Positions 33,641 through 43,192 of a DNA stretch of 64,000 nt are shown piece by piece (within the stretch, counting starts at the first letter, position 1; every line of letters begins with the position of its first letter). Location of the stretch: NCBI RefSeq assembly GCF_001040705.1, contig NZ_CVQP01000003.1, positions 103,866 to 167,865 on the forward strand. Direction: 5' to 3'. This DNA is from Rhodococcus sp. RD6.2. Its GTDB lineage: Bacteria; Actinomycetota; Actinomycetes; Mycobacteriales; Mycobacteriaceae. The notes below the pieces were generated by a model, which was given only the letters and a program-made list of their open reading frames with translations, searched no databases and was not told where the DNA came from. The position numbers and the translations under genes were made by a program.

Positions 33641-36600
33641 CGCGCACCCCCGTGGGTCGTGTGTCCGGCGAGCAGATCGGACAAGTCGGTGATCAGCGCG
33701 GCAGGCGGGTGCCACTCGAACACCCCGCACCCGTCCGGAGTGTCCGGCCCGGCCATGCCGCGAACGAACAGGTACTGCACGCCGCCGAGATGCACCTCCG
33801 GGTCGTATCCGGGCAACCGCCATCGCAGGTAGCGGTGCAGGGCAACGGAGTACAGCAGCGCCTGCAGCGGATAGTGGGAGCGCATCATCTCGGCGGCCAT
33901 CGAGTCGCGGGTGAAGTGTCCGGTGGTCACGTCGCCGGGCACGATGCGGTTGGTCTTGTAGTCGACCACGACGAACCGCGGGCCGGGCAGGCGGAGGACC
34001 GCGTCGATGCTGCCGGTCAGGTAGCCGCGCAGCGGGACCGCGCCGAGTTCGGCCAGGTCGTCGGCGTACGACGCGAGGACGTCGTCGGCGGGCAGGTGCC
34101 TGCGCAACAGCGCGACCGTGGCGTCCAAGGTGACCTCGGCCGCGGCATCGTCGCCTGCCCATCCTCGGGCGGAGCCTCGGGCATCGTGGTCCAGCGGGAA
34201 CTCGAAATCCAACTCCGGCAGGCGGTCCGAGGGCGCGATCGACGCCAGAGTGTGCGACTCCCCCAACGGCGTCGCGAGGACCGGCATCAGCGACGCGGCG
34301 AGTGCGTCCGGGTCGACGTCCGCGAACCCGGATGTCACCTCCTCACGGCATCGTTGCAGCACCTCGGCGGTGAGGTCGTCGGCGGCGGTGTCGACGTATT
34401 CGAGTACGGCGTGGACGAGGGTGCCGAACGCGGCGCCGGCGGGCATCCCGTTCATCGGGGACGGCAGGTGCCCGTCGCCGGTGTCGGCGCCCGACGCCGT
34501 GAGGGGCGGTTCCTCGGGTTCGTCGTCGAGAGCCGGTTCCTCCGTCTCGCTCGCGACGGGCGCGAGAGCGTGCGCGGCGGCGGTGATGGCGGTGTAGGAG
34601 GTGCGACGCCACTCGTCGTCGAGGACGCGGTGGAACGTCGCGGCCTCGAGCTCGTCGATGCTCTCGTGCGGCGGGTTCCACGACCCCACCTCGATCGGAT
34701 CGGGTGCGACGGCCTCCACGTCGACGCCGGGCACCCCGTCCGCCCAGCGGGTGAACAGCTGCGCCACTTGCGGATCGGCGGGCACCGGCAGGCTGCGCGG
34801 CACCTCCAGCGCACCCGGCACGCGGGCGAGCAGCATCCGGTGCAGCGGCGCCGACGCCGTCGACGTGGACGGCGCCCACCACAACACCAGCGCACACTTG
34901 GCGCGGGTCAAGGCGACGTACAGCAGGCGCAGTTCCTCGCCTGCCTCCTCCTCGTCGTGCCGTGCCCGGCGTTCGCGGTAGCCGGGGCCGTCCGGCCCGC
35001 CGACGTCGAGGATGCGCCGGTGCTCGTCGTCGTGCAGCAGCAGCTTGTCGGGGGTCGGGTTCTTCGCGGCGTCCCACCCGAAGGGGACGTAGACGATCGG
35101 GTACTCGAGTCCCTTGGTGGCGTGCACTGTCGCGATCTGCACGGCGGCGGCATCGGAGTCGAGGCGACGACTGCGGTCGGCGGTGCCGACGTTGGGTTCG
35201 CGCATCCGGTCGGTGAGCCAGCGGGTGAGCGCGGTCAGGCCAAGGCCCTGCGCGACGGCAACTTCACCGAGCAGCTGCGCGATGTGCCGCAGGTCGGTCA
35301 GGCGGCGCTCGCCACCGACCCGGGCCAGCAGCCGGGATTCGAGGGTGCTCCACGCGGCGAGCCGTTCCACCATCGCCGCGAACCCCGCCGTCGCGAAGAC
35401 ACGTCCGAGATCCCGGATGCCGCCGCCGATCTGCGCGACCAGTTCGTCGCCGCCGGCGTCGAGGTCGGTGGCGGTCTTCCCCAGCAGCGACGTCAGCGCG
35501 GCGGGCCGGACGCGGTCGGAGCGGTGCGGCTGTTCCAATGCCTGCAGCACCCACAGCCAGTCCCGGGCGGCGGGCGTGACGAACACGCTGAGCCCACCGA
35601 CCGTGACGGCCGGGATGCCGGCGCGGTCCAGCGCGTCGTGCACCAGGGTGATCTGCCTGTTGGTGCGCACCAACACGGCCACGTCGCCGGGCACGATGCC
35701 CCGCCCTCCCGCGGACGGTGAGCCGAGGTCGATGGTGGCCTCCCCGGACACCAGGCGCACGATGTCGGCGGCGACGTCGTCCGCGACCCGCGCCCGCAGC
35801 GGCGCGATCGCGGGATAGCCGCTCTTGCCCAACGGCCCCGCGCCTGCTCGGGTGAGGTACCGCAGCCGGATCGGCGGCACCCCCGTCACCCGGGATCCGT
35901 CGTTCTCGGCGGCGACGGGGTGCACGACGATGTCGGGATGTCCGAGCGCCGCACCACCCTGCACGTGCGCGAGCGCGTCGAGCAGGGGCTTGTCGCTGCG
36001 CCAGTTCGTGGTCAGTTCGAGGGTGCGGGATTCGGTGACGGCGTCGAGGTACGCGTACACCTCGGCGCCGCGGAACGCGTAGATCGCCTGCTTGGGGTCA
36101 CCAACGAGGATCAGGGTGGCGTGCCCGTGGAACGCGGCCTTGAGGATCCCCCACTGTAACGGGTCGGTGTCCTGGAACTCGTCGACGAGGACGACGTCGT
36201 ACCGTTCCCGCACCCGCCGCCGGGCGTCCTCGCCGTGCTCGTCGTCGGTGAGGACGCCGTGCAGCAGGGCGGGCAGGTCGTCGAAGTCGCGGATCCCCGC
36301 GGCGCGTTTGCGGCGACGCACCTCGTCCCGCACGGACTGGGCGAACGCGACCGCATCGCCGGCCGCGGTGCCGTCCGCGTTCGCGGGGGCCAGGACGGCC
36401 TGCGGGTCGAAGATGGCCGCCCGCGCCGCTTTTCGCGCCTCCTCGGGAGTGAGGGTCGGGTCGGGGTCGCGTCCGAATCGGCTCAGATAGAGGTCGGAGA
36501 CGGCCTCGGCGATCAGGCCGGTGGCTTCCTCGACGAGTTCGGTGTCGGGGTCGCGTTCGCCGGCGATGCCGATGCCGTCGAGCATCCGCTGGCAGAAACT

Positions 36601-36978
36601 GTGGGTGGTCGCGATGGTGGCGGCGTCGAAGTTCGACAGCGCCTGCAGGAGCCGCTGACGTCGCAGCGTCACCGTGTCGGGGTCGGCATCGGCGAGGAAC
36701 GCGACCAGTCCGTCGCTGCTCGCGGCGGGGTCGGCGAGGCCCGCGGCGACGGCGGCGAAGCGGTCGCGGGTGCGTTCGCGTAGTTCCTTCGTGGCGGCGC
36801 GGCTGAACGTCACGAGCAGCAGGCGTTCCGGGTCGACGCCGAGTTCGGCGACATAGCGGACGGCGAGGCCGACGATGGCGTACGTCTTGCCGGTGCCCGC
36901 GCTGGCTTCGAGGACCGTTGTCCCGGTGGGCAGGTCGCCGAGCAGATCGAATGCGGCGCGGTCGGTGGCGGGGGTCAT
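33637..36978 (-). CDS. recB: RecBCD exonuclease V, RecB subunit
   Basis: ATG at 36978 shares its A with the recC stop (TGATG), giving 1113 residues. The UvrD-like SF1A helicase is evident: Walker A LEASAGTGKTYAIVGLAVRY, LLVTFSRAATKELRERTRDR, motif II VVLVDEFQDTDPLQWGIL and LILVGDPKQAIYAFRGAEVY, then TVHATKGLEYPIVYVPFGWD and LLYVALTRAKCALVLWWAP. The C-terminal nuclease domain keeps the PD-(D/E)XK core FVVVDYKTNRIVP followed by MMRSHYPLQALLYSVALHRY. It supplies the 3'-5' motor and the only nuclease of the complex. Confidence 0.95.
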   Translation of the reverse strand: MTPATDRAAFDLLGDLPTGTTVLEASAGTGKTYAIVGLAVRYVAELGVDPERLLLVTFSRAATKELRERTRDRFAAVAAGLADPAASSDGLVAFLADADPDTVTLRRQRLLQALSNFDAATIATTHSFCQRMLDGIGIAGERDPDTELVEEATGLIAEAVSDLYLSRFGRDPDPTLTPEEARKAARAAIFDPQAVLAPANADGTAAGDAVAFAQSVRDEVRRRKRAAGIRDFDDLPALLHGVLTDDEHGEDARRRVRERYDVVLVDEFQDTDPLQWGILKAAFHGHATLILVGDPKQAIYAFRGAEVYAYLDAVTESRTLELTTNWRSDKPLLDALAHVQGGAALGHPDIVVHPVAAENDGSRVTGVPPIRLRYLTRAGAGPLGKSGYPAIAPLRARVADDVAADIVRLVSGEATIDLGSPSAGGRGIVPGDVAVLVRTNRQITLVHDALDRAGIPAVTVGGLSVFVTPAARDWLWVLQALEQPHRSDRVRPAALTSLLGKTATDLDAGGDELVAQIGGGIRDLGRVFATAGFAAMVERLAAWSTLESRLLARVGGERRLTDLRHIAQLLGEVAVAQGLGLTALTRWLTDRMREPNVGTADRSRRLDSDAAAVQIATVHATKGLEYPIVYVPFGWDAAKNPTPDKLLLHDDEHRRILDVGGPDGPGYRERRARHDEEEAGEELRLLYVALTRAKCALVLWWAPSTSTASAPLHRMLLARVPGALEVPRSLPVPADPQVAQLFTRWADGVPGVDVEAVAPDPIEVGSWNPPHESIDELEAATFHRVLDDEWRRTSYTAITAAAHALAPVASETEEPALDDEPEEPPLTASGADTGDGHLPSPMNGMPAGAAFGTLVHAVLEYVDTAADDLTAEVLQRCREEVTSGFADVDPDALAASLMPVLATPLGESHTLASIAPSDRLPELDFEFPLDHDARGSARGWAGDDAAAEVTLDATVALLRRHLPADDVLASYADDLAELGAVPLRGYLTGSIDAVLRLPGPRFVVVDYKTNRIVPGDVTTGHFTRDSMAAEMMRSHYPLQALLYSVALHRYLRWRLPGYDPEVHLGGVQYLFVRGMAGPDTPDGCGVFEWHPPAALITDLSDLLAGHTTHGGAR

Positions 36979-39900
36979 CAGGCGGCTCCGACGGTCTCGG
37001 CGGCGAGCAGCGGCGCCCACAGCGTGCGGGCGTGTTCACCGAATTCGGTGCCCTCCGAACCGGGCGCTCCGGCGGCGGTGAGCACCGTGATCGGTGCGTC
37101 CACCCCGTACAGGTACGCCACGTGCTTGTCCTTGGCGTCGCCGAAGAGGCTCGACCATTCCTTCTCGGCGGAGTCGAGTGCGGAGGCGACGGCGTCGCCG
37201 CCGGCGCGGCGTTGGGCGTAGGCGGCGGTGGCAGAAGTGACGATCGGCAGTGGCGCTCGAAGGCCGTTGTCCCGCAGCGCGATCAGGGTGTCGAGGTGGG
37301 CACGGGCGTCCGCGGGAGCCACGAGGTGCGAGCGCCACGCCGTCGGACGCCGCATCGGCGCCTTGCCCGTGGTGTCGGCCTTCCACTGCCGGTCCGGGTA
37401 CGACGCCGCCAGCGCCAGCACCTGCACCCACGCGGTGAGCCGGTGCTTCGGGCCGAGTTTCGAGTAGGTGGTGCGGGCGACGAGGTCGCCGTGGACGCCG
37501 TCGACGCTCCCGACGAGACGACGACCCCCGAGGTCGAGATCGATGTCGACGGTTTCGGGCCGGCCCGGCACCCGCCCCGCGGACCCGAGGACGCGGACCG
37601 CCTCCTCGATGCCCGCCAGCGCCCGACCCCCGAGCGCGGCCGGGGGCAGGGTGCCGCGACGCCACTCCGCCTGCCGGAACTGCGCGATCGCGTCGGCGAT
37701 GTCGCGGTCGTCGGCGAGGACCGCGGTGAGCATGCGTTCGCCGATCGACCACGCGGCGAGGGAGTCCAGTTCGAGGTCGAGCGAGTCGGCGATCTCCTCG
37801 TCGAGGTCCGCGATCCGCACGCCGAGACGCTGTTTGAGGAAGGCCTGGGTGGGGTGGACGACGAACGCGACGAGGTCGGCGAGGGCGACGTCGCCGCGCT
37901 CCGGTTCCGCCAGCGGTGCGGGCAGGAACTCCGGTTCCGGCAGGGCCGGCCGCTGCGCCGCACGCGCTCCGGCGAGCGCGGCGGGGTCGAAGCTGAACGG
38001 GTGCTCGGGACGAAAGTTGCGGGGGTCGAACGGCTGCAACGGATGCGACCGCACGAGGGTGCCGGACCCGCCGACCATCGCGTCGAGGACGTCGCGGACC
38101 TCGCTCAGCGGGATCGCCGGGGGCCGCGGCGCACCACTGACCGGGTCCATGCCCGTGTAGAACAGCAGCAGCCGCTCCCCCGTCGCACCGATGGCGTCCA
38201 GTAGCAGCTGCCGGTCCTCGCTGCGCGGATCCCGTTCCCCCGGAAGCGGAGTGCGGCCGAGGACGTTGTCGCCGTCCACTCCGGGACTGCGGGGGAACGC
38301 CTCGTCGTCGAGGCCGAGCAGCGCGACCACCCGGTGCGGCACCGACCGCATCGGCACCATCGTGCACACCGTCAACTCGCCGGTGCGGAAGTTCGAGCGG
38401 GTGGGGCGTCCCGCGAGCCGCGACGCCAGCATGGCCCGCACGTCCGCCAATCTCAGTTCCGCGGTGCCGTGCTCCATCGCGGCCGCCAGTTCGCGATGCG
38501 CCTGCCCCAACTGCCACGCGTCCCGCTCGCGGACGTCGACCATCAGGTCGAGCGCACGGGTGAGGGCGGCGGCCCACGCCGGTGTCGGCTGCGGGCCCGT
38601 CAGCCCCCGCAGTGCGACATCGAGGCGGTCGACGAATTCGGCCAGCTTGCCGGTGAGGTCGATGTCGTTGCTGTCGACGCCGCCGAGCGGCAGCGTCAGC
38701 CCCAGCCAGTCGCCGTCGGTGTCGTCGGCCGCGGCGCCGAGCAGGATGCGGTCGAGCGCCGAACGGACGGTGTTCTGCGCGAAGTCCGGCAGCCCGTACG
38801 CGGTGCGCTCCCGCGGCCCGATTCCCCAGCGGGCACCGGCGGCGGTGGTCCACTCACGGAGTCGTTCGACGTCGTCGTCGGTGAACGCGAACCGGCGGCG
38901 CACCGGCTCCGCGTCGGCGAGATCGAGGATCTGGCTGGCCGTGACGCGACCGTCCGCGAGGTCGAGCAGCGACGCGACCACGGCGAGCACCGGATTGGTC
39001 TGGTGCAGTGCACGGTCCGCGAGCCGGACCCGCAGCCCGTGACCGGGATGCCCGATGCCGTCCTGCCCGAACGCCGCCCGGATCAGCGGCGCGTACGTCT
39101 CGACGTCGGGGCACATGATCAGCACGTCGCGGGGTTCGAGGTCGTCCAGGTCGGTGAACAGGTGCAGCAGGGATTCACGCAGCACCTCCACCTGCCGCGC
39201 CGGGCCGTGGCAGGCGTGGATCTGCACGGACCCGTCATCGTCCGCGCTGCTCGGCTCCCGATCTGCCGCCAGGTCGTCCTGCAGCCGCCCGAGCAGGGTT
39301 TCCGGCCGCGGCGGCGCGGCGTGGTGCTCGTGCGCGACGCCCTCGGCGCCGATCCGAAACTGCAGTTCCCGCACGTCGCGGCCCAGGCTCGCGAGCAGCG
39401 GGTGTGTCACGGCGAGCCCGGATTCGTCGCCGGCGCGGGTCGAGGGCGGTTCGAACCGCGTCAACGCGTCGAACATCGCCACGCTGGGGTGCGGAACCCA
39501 CAGGTGCACATCACGATTGACCGCCAACGCGGCGAGGACCTCGAGCTGCGCCGTGGTCAGCCGGGTCGGTCCGAACACGGAGATCCGGTCGGGCAGGTCC
39601 ACGACGTCGGGGCGGGCCCGCAGCGCCTCGCACGCCGGCGCCAACCGCTCGGCGGGGCTGTCGGCACCGATCCGGTCGCGCAGGCGTCGCCACAGCTGCG
39701 CCTGCCACACGAGGTCGGACGGCAGGTCGCCGCCCGCGCCGTCGGTGTCGTGGCCGGCGGCCCAGTCGACGAGCATCCCCGGACGCTGCACACCGTAGGT
39801 GCGGAACAGTTCGGCCAGGTGAGCGGCGGTGCCGTAGCGGCGTCCGACACGGTGACCGGACGGATCGTCGCGGCCCAGGTGCCGGGCCAGGACCGCGGCC

Positions 39901-40241
39901 CACGGATCGTCCAGGCTGTCGTCGACCACATCGAGGAGCGTCCACAGCACGCGCGCCGGGTGCCACGGGTCGGTGTCCGCGGTCGCGCCGGTGACCGCGG
40001 CGAGCGCATCGTCGACGAGACGGGTCGGCGACGGGAAGTCGATGTTGGCGGCGATCCCGTCTGCCCCCGTCGGCGCCGCACCCAGAACGCTCGAAAGTCG
40101 TTGCGTCAGCCACCGTTCCACGCCCTTCGCTGGGACGGCGACGACCTCGCGGGCGAACGGGTCCGGCAGCGGGACGACGAGAACCTTCGCGAGCGCGTCG
40201 GCGAGCACGTCCGAACGTTCGGCGCGGTGCAGAGTCAGCAA
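36978..40241 (-). CDS. recC: RecBCD exonuclease V, RecC subunit
   Basis: I start at TTG 40241, which has GAGGGGG six bases upstream, giving 1087 residues; the open frame further upstream has poor codon bias. The protein begins MLTLHRAERSDVLADALAK and shows the RecC landmarks: PAKGVERWLTQRLS near residue 50, a degenerate helicase fold (VAALLGLDDEAFPRSPGVDG, LFYTGMDPVSGAPRPPAIPL) and a C-terminal inactive nuclease-like domain. RecC splits the duplex and reads Chi-like sites. It leads the recCBD operon, divergent from the hydrolase gene at 40534. Confidence 0.93.
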   Translation of the reverse strand: MLTLHRAERSDVLADALAKVLVVPLPDPFAREVVAVPAKGVERWLTQRLSSVLGAAPTGADGIAANIDFPSPTRLVDDALAAVTGATADTDPWHPARVLWTLLDVVDDSLDDPWAAVLARHLGRDDPSGHRVGRRYGTAAHLAELFRTYGVQRPGMLVDWAAGHDTDGAGGDLPSDLVWQAQLWRRLRDRIGADSPAERLAPACEALRARPDVVDLPDRISVFGPTRLTTAQLEVLAALAVNRDVHLWVPHPSVAMFDALTRFEPPSTRAGDESGLAVTHPLLASLGRDVRELQFRIGAEGVAHEHHAAPPRPETLLGRLQDDLAADREPSSADDDGSVQIHACHGPARQVEVLRESLLHLFTDLDDLEPRDVLIMCPDVETYAPLIRAAFGQDGIGHPGHGLRVRLADRALHQTNPVLAVVASLLDLADGRVTASQILDLADAEPVRRRFAFTDDDVERLREWTTAAGARWGIGPRERTAYGLPDFAQNTVRSALDRILLGAAADDTDGDWLGLTLPLGGVDSNDIDLTGKLAEFVDRLDVALRGLTGPQPTPAWAAALTRALDLMVDVRERDAWQLGQAHRELAAAMEHGTAELRLADVRAMLASRLAGRPTRSNFRTGELTVCTMVPMRSVPHRVVALLGLDDEAFPRSPGVDGDNVLGRTPLPGERDPRSEDRQLLLDAIGATGERLLLFYTGMDPVSGAPRPPAIPLSEVRDVLDAMVGGSGTLVRSHPLQPFDPRNFRPEHPFSFDPAALAGARAAQRPALPEPEFLPAPLAEPERGDVALADLVAFVVHPTQAFLKQRLGVRIADLDEEIADSLDLELDSLAAWSIGERMLTAVLADDRDIADAIAQFRQAEWRRGTLPPAALGGRALAGIEEAVRVLGSAGRVPGRPETVDIDLDLGGRRLVGSVDGVHGDLVARTTYSKLGPKHRLTAWVQVLALAASYPDRQWKADTTGKAPMRRPTAWRSHLVAPADARAHLDTLIALRDNGLRAPLPIVTSATAAYAQRRAGGDAVASALDSAEKEWSSLFGDAKDKHVAYLYGVDAPITVLTAAGAPGSEGTEFGEHARTLWAPLLAAETVGAA

Positions 40242-40533
40242 GCGAGGCCCCCTCGATCGGTTCGAAACAGGCTTACCACAGCGTTCCGACAGCGCACCGG
40301 ACGTCCCGCGTGCCTGGTCACGGCGTTCGCACGCCTGTCCGCGCATGCACACCGGTTGTGCACGCCGAATGCCCGTGCGCACCCGTCGAAACCCCTGCAA
40401 ATCTCCCGCTGCCACCGAGTTGAATTTGTCACACAACGCCCACTGAACGGGCACACAGGCTGTGCTCCAGGCCACGTCGTGAGGTAGTGATGATCGAAAG
40501 ACTAGATCGAATTTCACCCTTGAAGAGGTAGCG

Positions 40534-41535
40534 ATGTCCGACGCAGTAGCCATCGGTGATGGCATCTTCCAGATCACGGTTCCGATGACCCACAACCCGT
40601 TGGGCAGCACGCTGATCTACGCGATGGAGTCGCCGAACGGCGTCGTCCTCGTCGACACGGGCTGGGACGGCGACGAGGGTTGGGAGGGCCTGACCGGCGG
40701 ACTCGAGTCGATGGGCCACTCGATCGCCGACGTCGAGGGCGTCGTCCTCACCCACTTCCACCCCGACCACACCGGCCTGTGCGGACGGGTCCGGGAGGCG
40801 TCGGGCGCGTGGATCGCGATGCACGAGGCCGACAACGAGATGTTCCGGTTGATGTCGTCGGGACACACCGCGGAGTGGCTCGAGGATCAGATCGTGAACC
40901 TGCGGCGGGCGGGTGCGTCCGACGCGGACTGCGAGGCCTACCGGGCGGCGACGCACCTCAAGCCGCCTGCCGGCCCGGAGTCGGCGGCGGATCGCATTCT
41001 CACCGGCGGCCAGGTGATCCCGTTGGCGGGCGGCCGCACCCTGCGGATGGTGTTCACGCCCGGTCACACCCCCGGCCACGCGTGCTTCCATCTGGAGGAC
41101 GCCGACGTCATGTTCACCGGCGACCACGTCCTGCAGAAGACGACGCCGCACGTCGGGAACTTCATCTACCCGCTGGAGGAGCGGGACGCGCTCGCCGAGT
41201 TCCTGAGCTCGCTGCAGCGGGTGCAGTCGATGGGCGTCACGCGTGGACTCGGAGCGCACGGCCTGCCGATCACGGACCTGCCGGGGCGCGCGAAGGAACT
41301 CGTCGAGCACCACGAGGAGCGCCTCGAGCACCTGTACGACGCGTTCGGCGACGACGAGATCACGCTGTGGGAGGTCGCCGAGCGGATGAAGTGGTACCGG
41401 GCGTGGTCCGATTTCCACCCGCTCGCGAAGGGCATGGCGGTGTCCGAGGCCGCGGCGCACCTGCGTCACCTCGTCACCCGTGAGCAGGTCGTCCAGGTGC
41501 AGGGCTCCGAGCCTGCCCGCTTCGTTCGCGTGTAG
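40534..41535 (+). CDS. Metallo-beta-lactamase-fold hydrolase
   Basis: ATG at 40534 follows GAAGAGG. The 333-residue protein has the metal-binding signature LTHFHPDHTGLCG (residues about 70-80), then HTPGHACFH (about 178) and TGDHVLQK (about 195), and a late His in GLGAHGLP. It is the binuclear zinc glyoxalase II/lactonase-like group with a C-terminal helical domain (WEVAERMKWYR) common in actinobacterial members. Likely a cytosolic thioester or ester hydrolase. The downstream acyl-CoA synthetase suggests lipid or acyl-CoA metabolism; the substrate is unknown. Confidence 0.85.
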   Translation: MSDAVAIGDGIFQITVPMTHNPLGSTLIYAMESPNGVVLVDTGWDGDEGWEGLTGGLESMGHSIADVEGVVLTHFHPDHTGLCGRVREASGAWIAMHEADNEMFRLMSSGHTAEWLEDQIVNLRRAGASDADCEAYRAATHLKPPAGPESAADRILTGGQVIPLAGGRTLRMVFTPGHTPGHACFHLEDADVMFTGDHVLQKTTPHVGNFIYPLEERDALAEFLSSLQRVQSMGVTRGLGAHGLPITDLPGRAKELVEHHEERLEHLYDAFGDDEITLWEVAERMKWYRAWSDFHPLAKGMAVSEAAAHLRHLVTREQVVQVQGSEPARFVRV

Positions 41536-41546
41536 GCGACGGCGCC

Positions 41547-41593
41547 GCCTGTGAGTCCTTCCGGCCCTCCCGGCACCGGAAGAATTCACAGGC
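41547..41593 (+). terminator. Interrupted hairpin terminator
   Basis: GCCTGTGA pairs with TCACAGGC and an inner CTTCCGG pairs with CCGGAAG, giving a long two-part stem just after the hydrolase stop and before the next gene's promoter. There is no T run. Confidence 0.6.
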
Positions 41594-41631
41594 TCTAGCG
41601 CAACTATTGGACGTCCCATAATCTGACGTAC

Positions 41632-43155
41632 ATGAGTCTCGACCCCCGCACCCACACCCTCGACGGCATCCTGCGACGCTCGGCGGCGAAGTTCCCCGAC
41701 CGCGACGCACTGATCTTCGACGGACGCACCCACACCTACCGCGACCTCGACGCCGCCGTGAGCCGCGCCGCCGCGCACTTCACCGCACTCGGCCTCGAAC
41801 CGGGCGACCGCGTCGCGGCGTACGGCACCAACTCGGACGCCTACGTCATCGGTTTCCTGGCGTGCGCCCGCGCCGGCCTCGTCCACGTTCCGGTGAACTA
41901 CGCCCTCAAGGGTGAGGAACTCACCTACCTCGTGTCGCAGTCGGGCGCGCGTGCGGTGCTCGTCGACCCGGCGCTGACCGGTGTCCTCGATTCGGTGCGC
42001 GGCGCCCTGCCGGCCGTCGCACACGTGCTGCCCCTGCGTGACGCCGACGGATCGCTGCTCGAGAAGTCCCTGACCGGCGAGGCACCCGTGTTCCCGCCGC
42101 GCGCCGCCGCGACCGACCTGGCGCAGCTCCTCTACACCTCGGGCACGACGTCGAAGCCCAAGGGCGCCATGATGACCCACGAGGCACTCGCCTACGAGTA
42201 CGTCTCGTCGGTGATCGCCCTCGACCTCAAGGCCGACGACAACCCGCTGATCGCGATGCCGCTGTACCACTCGGCGGGCATGCACGTGTTCATGCTGCCG
42301 TACCTGTCGGTGGGCGCGACGGTGAACCTGATGGCGGCGCCGGACATTCCGGAGATCCTGCGCCGGATCGAGGAGGACCGCATCGGTTCGCTGTTCCTGG
42401 CGCCGACGGTGTGGGTGCCGCTCGCGAACCACCCCGACCTCGACACCCGCGACCTGTCGTCGCTGCGCAAGGCCCAGTACGGCGCGTCGATCATGCCGGT
42501 GACGGTGCTGAACCGGCTGCGCGAGCGCTACCCCGACCTCGGCTTCTACAACTGCTTCGGCCAGTCCGAGATCGGGCCCCTCGCCTGCGTGCTGCGGCCG
42601 GAGGAGCACGAGGACCGGCCGTCGGCGTGCGGGCGTGCCGTGTTCTTCGTCGAGACCCGGGTCGTCGACGCGGACGGCAACGACGTCGCCGACGGCGAGT
42701 CCGGCGAGATCCTCTACCGGTCCCCGCAACTGTGCCAGGGGTACTGGGAGAATCCGGACGCGACGGCGGAGGCGTTCCGCGACGGCTGGTTCCACTCCGG
42801 CGACCTGGTCACCCGCGACTCCGACGGTTTCGTCACCGTCGTGGACCGCATCAAGGATGTCATCAACACGGGCGGCATCCTCGTCGCGTCCCGTGAGGTC
42901 GAGGACGCCCTCTACACCCATCCGGCGGTCGCGGAGGTCGCGGTGATCGGCACCCCGGACGAGAAGTGGATCGAGGCGATCACGGCGGTCGTGGTGCTGC
43001 GCGACGGCCAGGAGGCGACGGCCGACGGCTTGATCGGGCACGTCAAGGAGCGGATCGCACCGTTCAAGGTGCCCAAGCAGATTCGGTTCGTCGACGCGCT
43101 GCCCCGTAACCAGAGCGGAAAGCTGCTCAAGCGCGAGCTGCGCACCGGGGCCTGA
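41632..43155 (+). CDS. Acyl-CoA synthetase (AMP-binding family)
   Basis: The 507-residue ANL-superfamily enzyme has the P-loop AQLLYTSGTTSKPKGAMMTH (about residue 165), then FYNCFGQSEIGPLACVL, WFHSGDLVTRDSDGFVTVVD and the catalytic lysine in ALPRNQSGKLLKRELR close to the C-terminus. It would activate a carboxylic acid to acyl-AMP and then acyl-CoA in the cytosol, as in FadD proteins. Acyl chain length cannot be read from the sequence. Hairpins precede its promoter region and follow its stop, so it is probably transcribed alone. Confidence 0.9.
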   Translation: MSLDPRTHTLDGILRRSAAKFPDRDALIFDGRTHTYRDLDAAVSRAAAHFTALGLEPGDRVAAYGTNSDAYVIGFLACARAGLVHVPVNYALKGEELTYLVSQSGARAVLVDPALTGVLDSVRGALPAVAHVLPLRDADGSLLEKSLTGEAPVFPPRAAATDLAQLLYTSGTTSKPKGAMMTHEALAYEYVSSVIALDLKADDNPLIAMPLYHSAGMHVFMLPYLSVGATVNLMAAPDIPEILRRIEEDRIGSLFLAPTVWVPLANHPDLDTRDLSSLRKAQYGASIMPVTVLNRLRERYPDLGFYNCFGQSEIGPLACVLRPEEHEDRPSACGRAVFFVETRVVDADGNDVADGESGEILYRSPQLCQGYWENPDATAEAFRDGWFHSGDLVTRDSDGFVTVVDRIKDVINTGGILVASREVEDALYTHPAVAEVAVIGTPDEKWIEAITAVVVLRDGQEATADGLIGHVKERIAPFKVPKQIRFVDALPRNQSGKLLKRELRTGA

Positions 43156-43158
43156 CGG

Positions 43159-43192
43159 GTAGCGGGTCGCGGCTCCTGCCGCGGCCCGCTAC
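43159..43192. terminator. Bidirectional hairpin terminator
   Basis: GTAGCGGG/CCCGCTAC is continued by CGCGG/CCGCG across one T-G pair, giving a 14-bp stem with a 6-base loop. It lies between the convergent acyl-CoA synthetase and pRiA4b-like genes, and its right arm contains the TAG stop of the latter. Confidence 0.7.

Noticed and set aside
33640..40241. recCBD as part of the defence island
   Set aside because: RecBCD is a normal chromosomal repair operon in Rhodococcus and mycobacteria, and a terminator separates it from the accessory genes.
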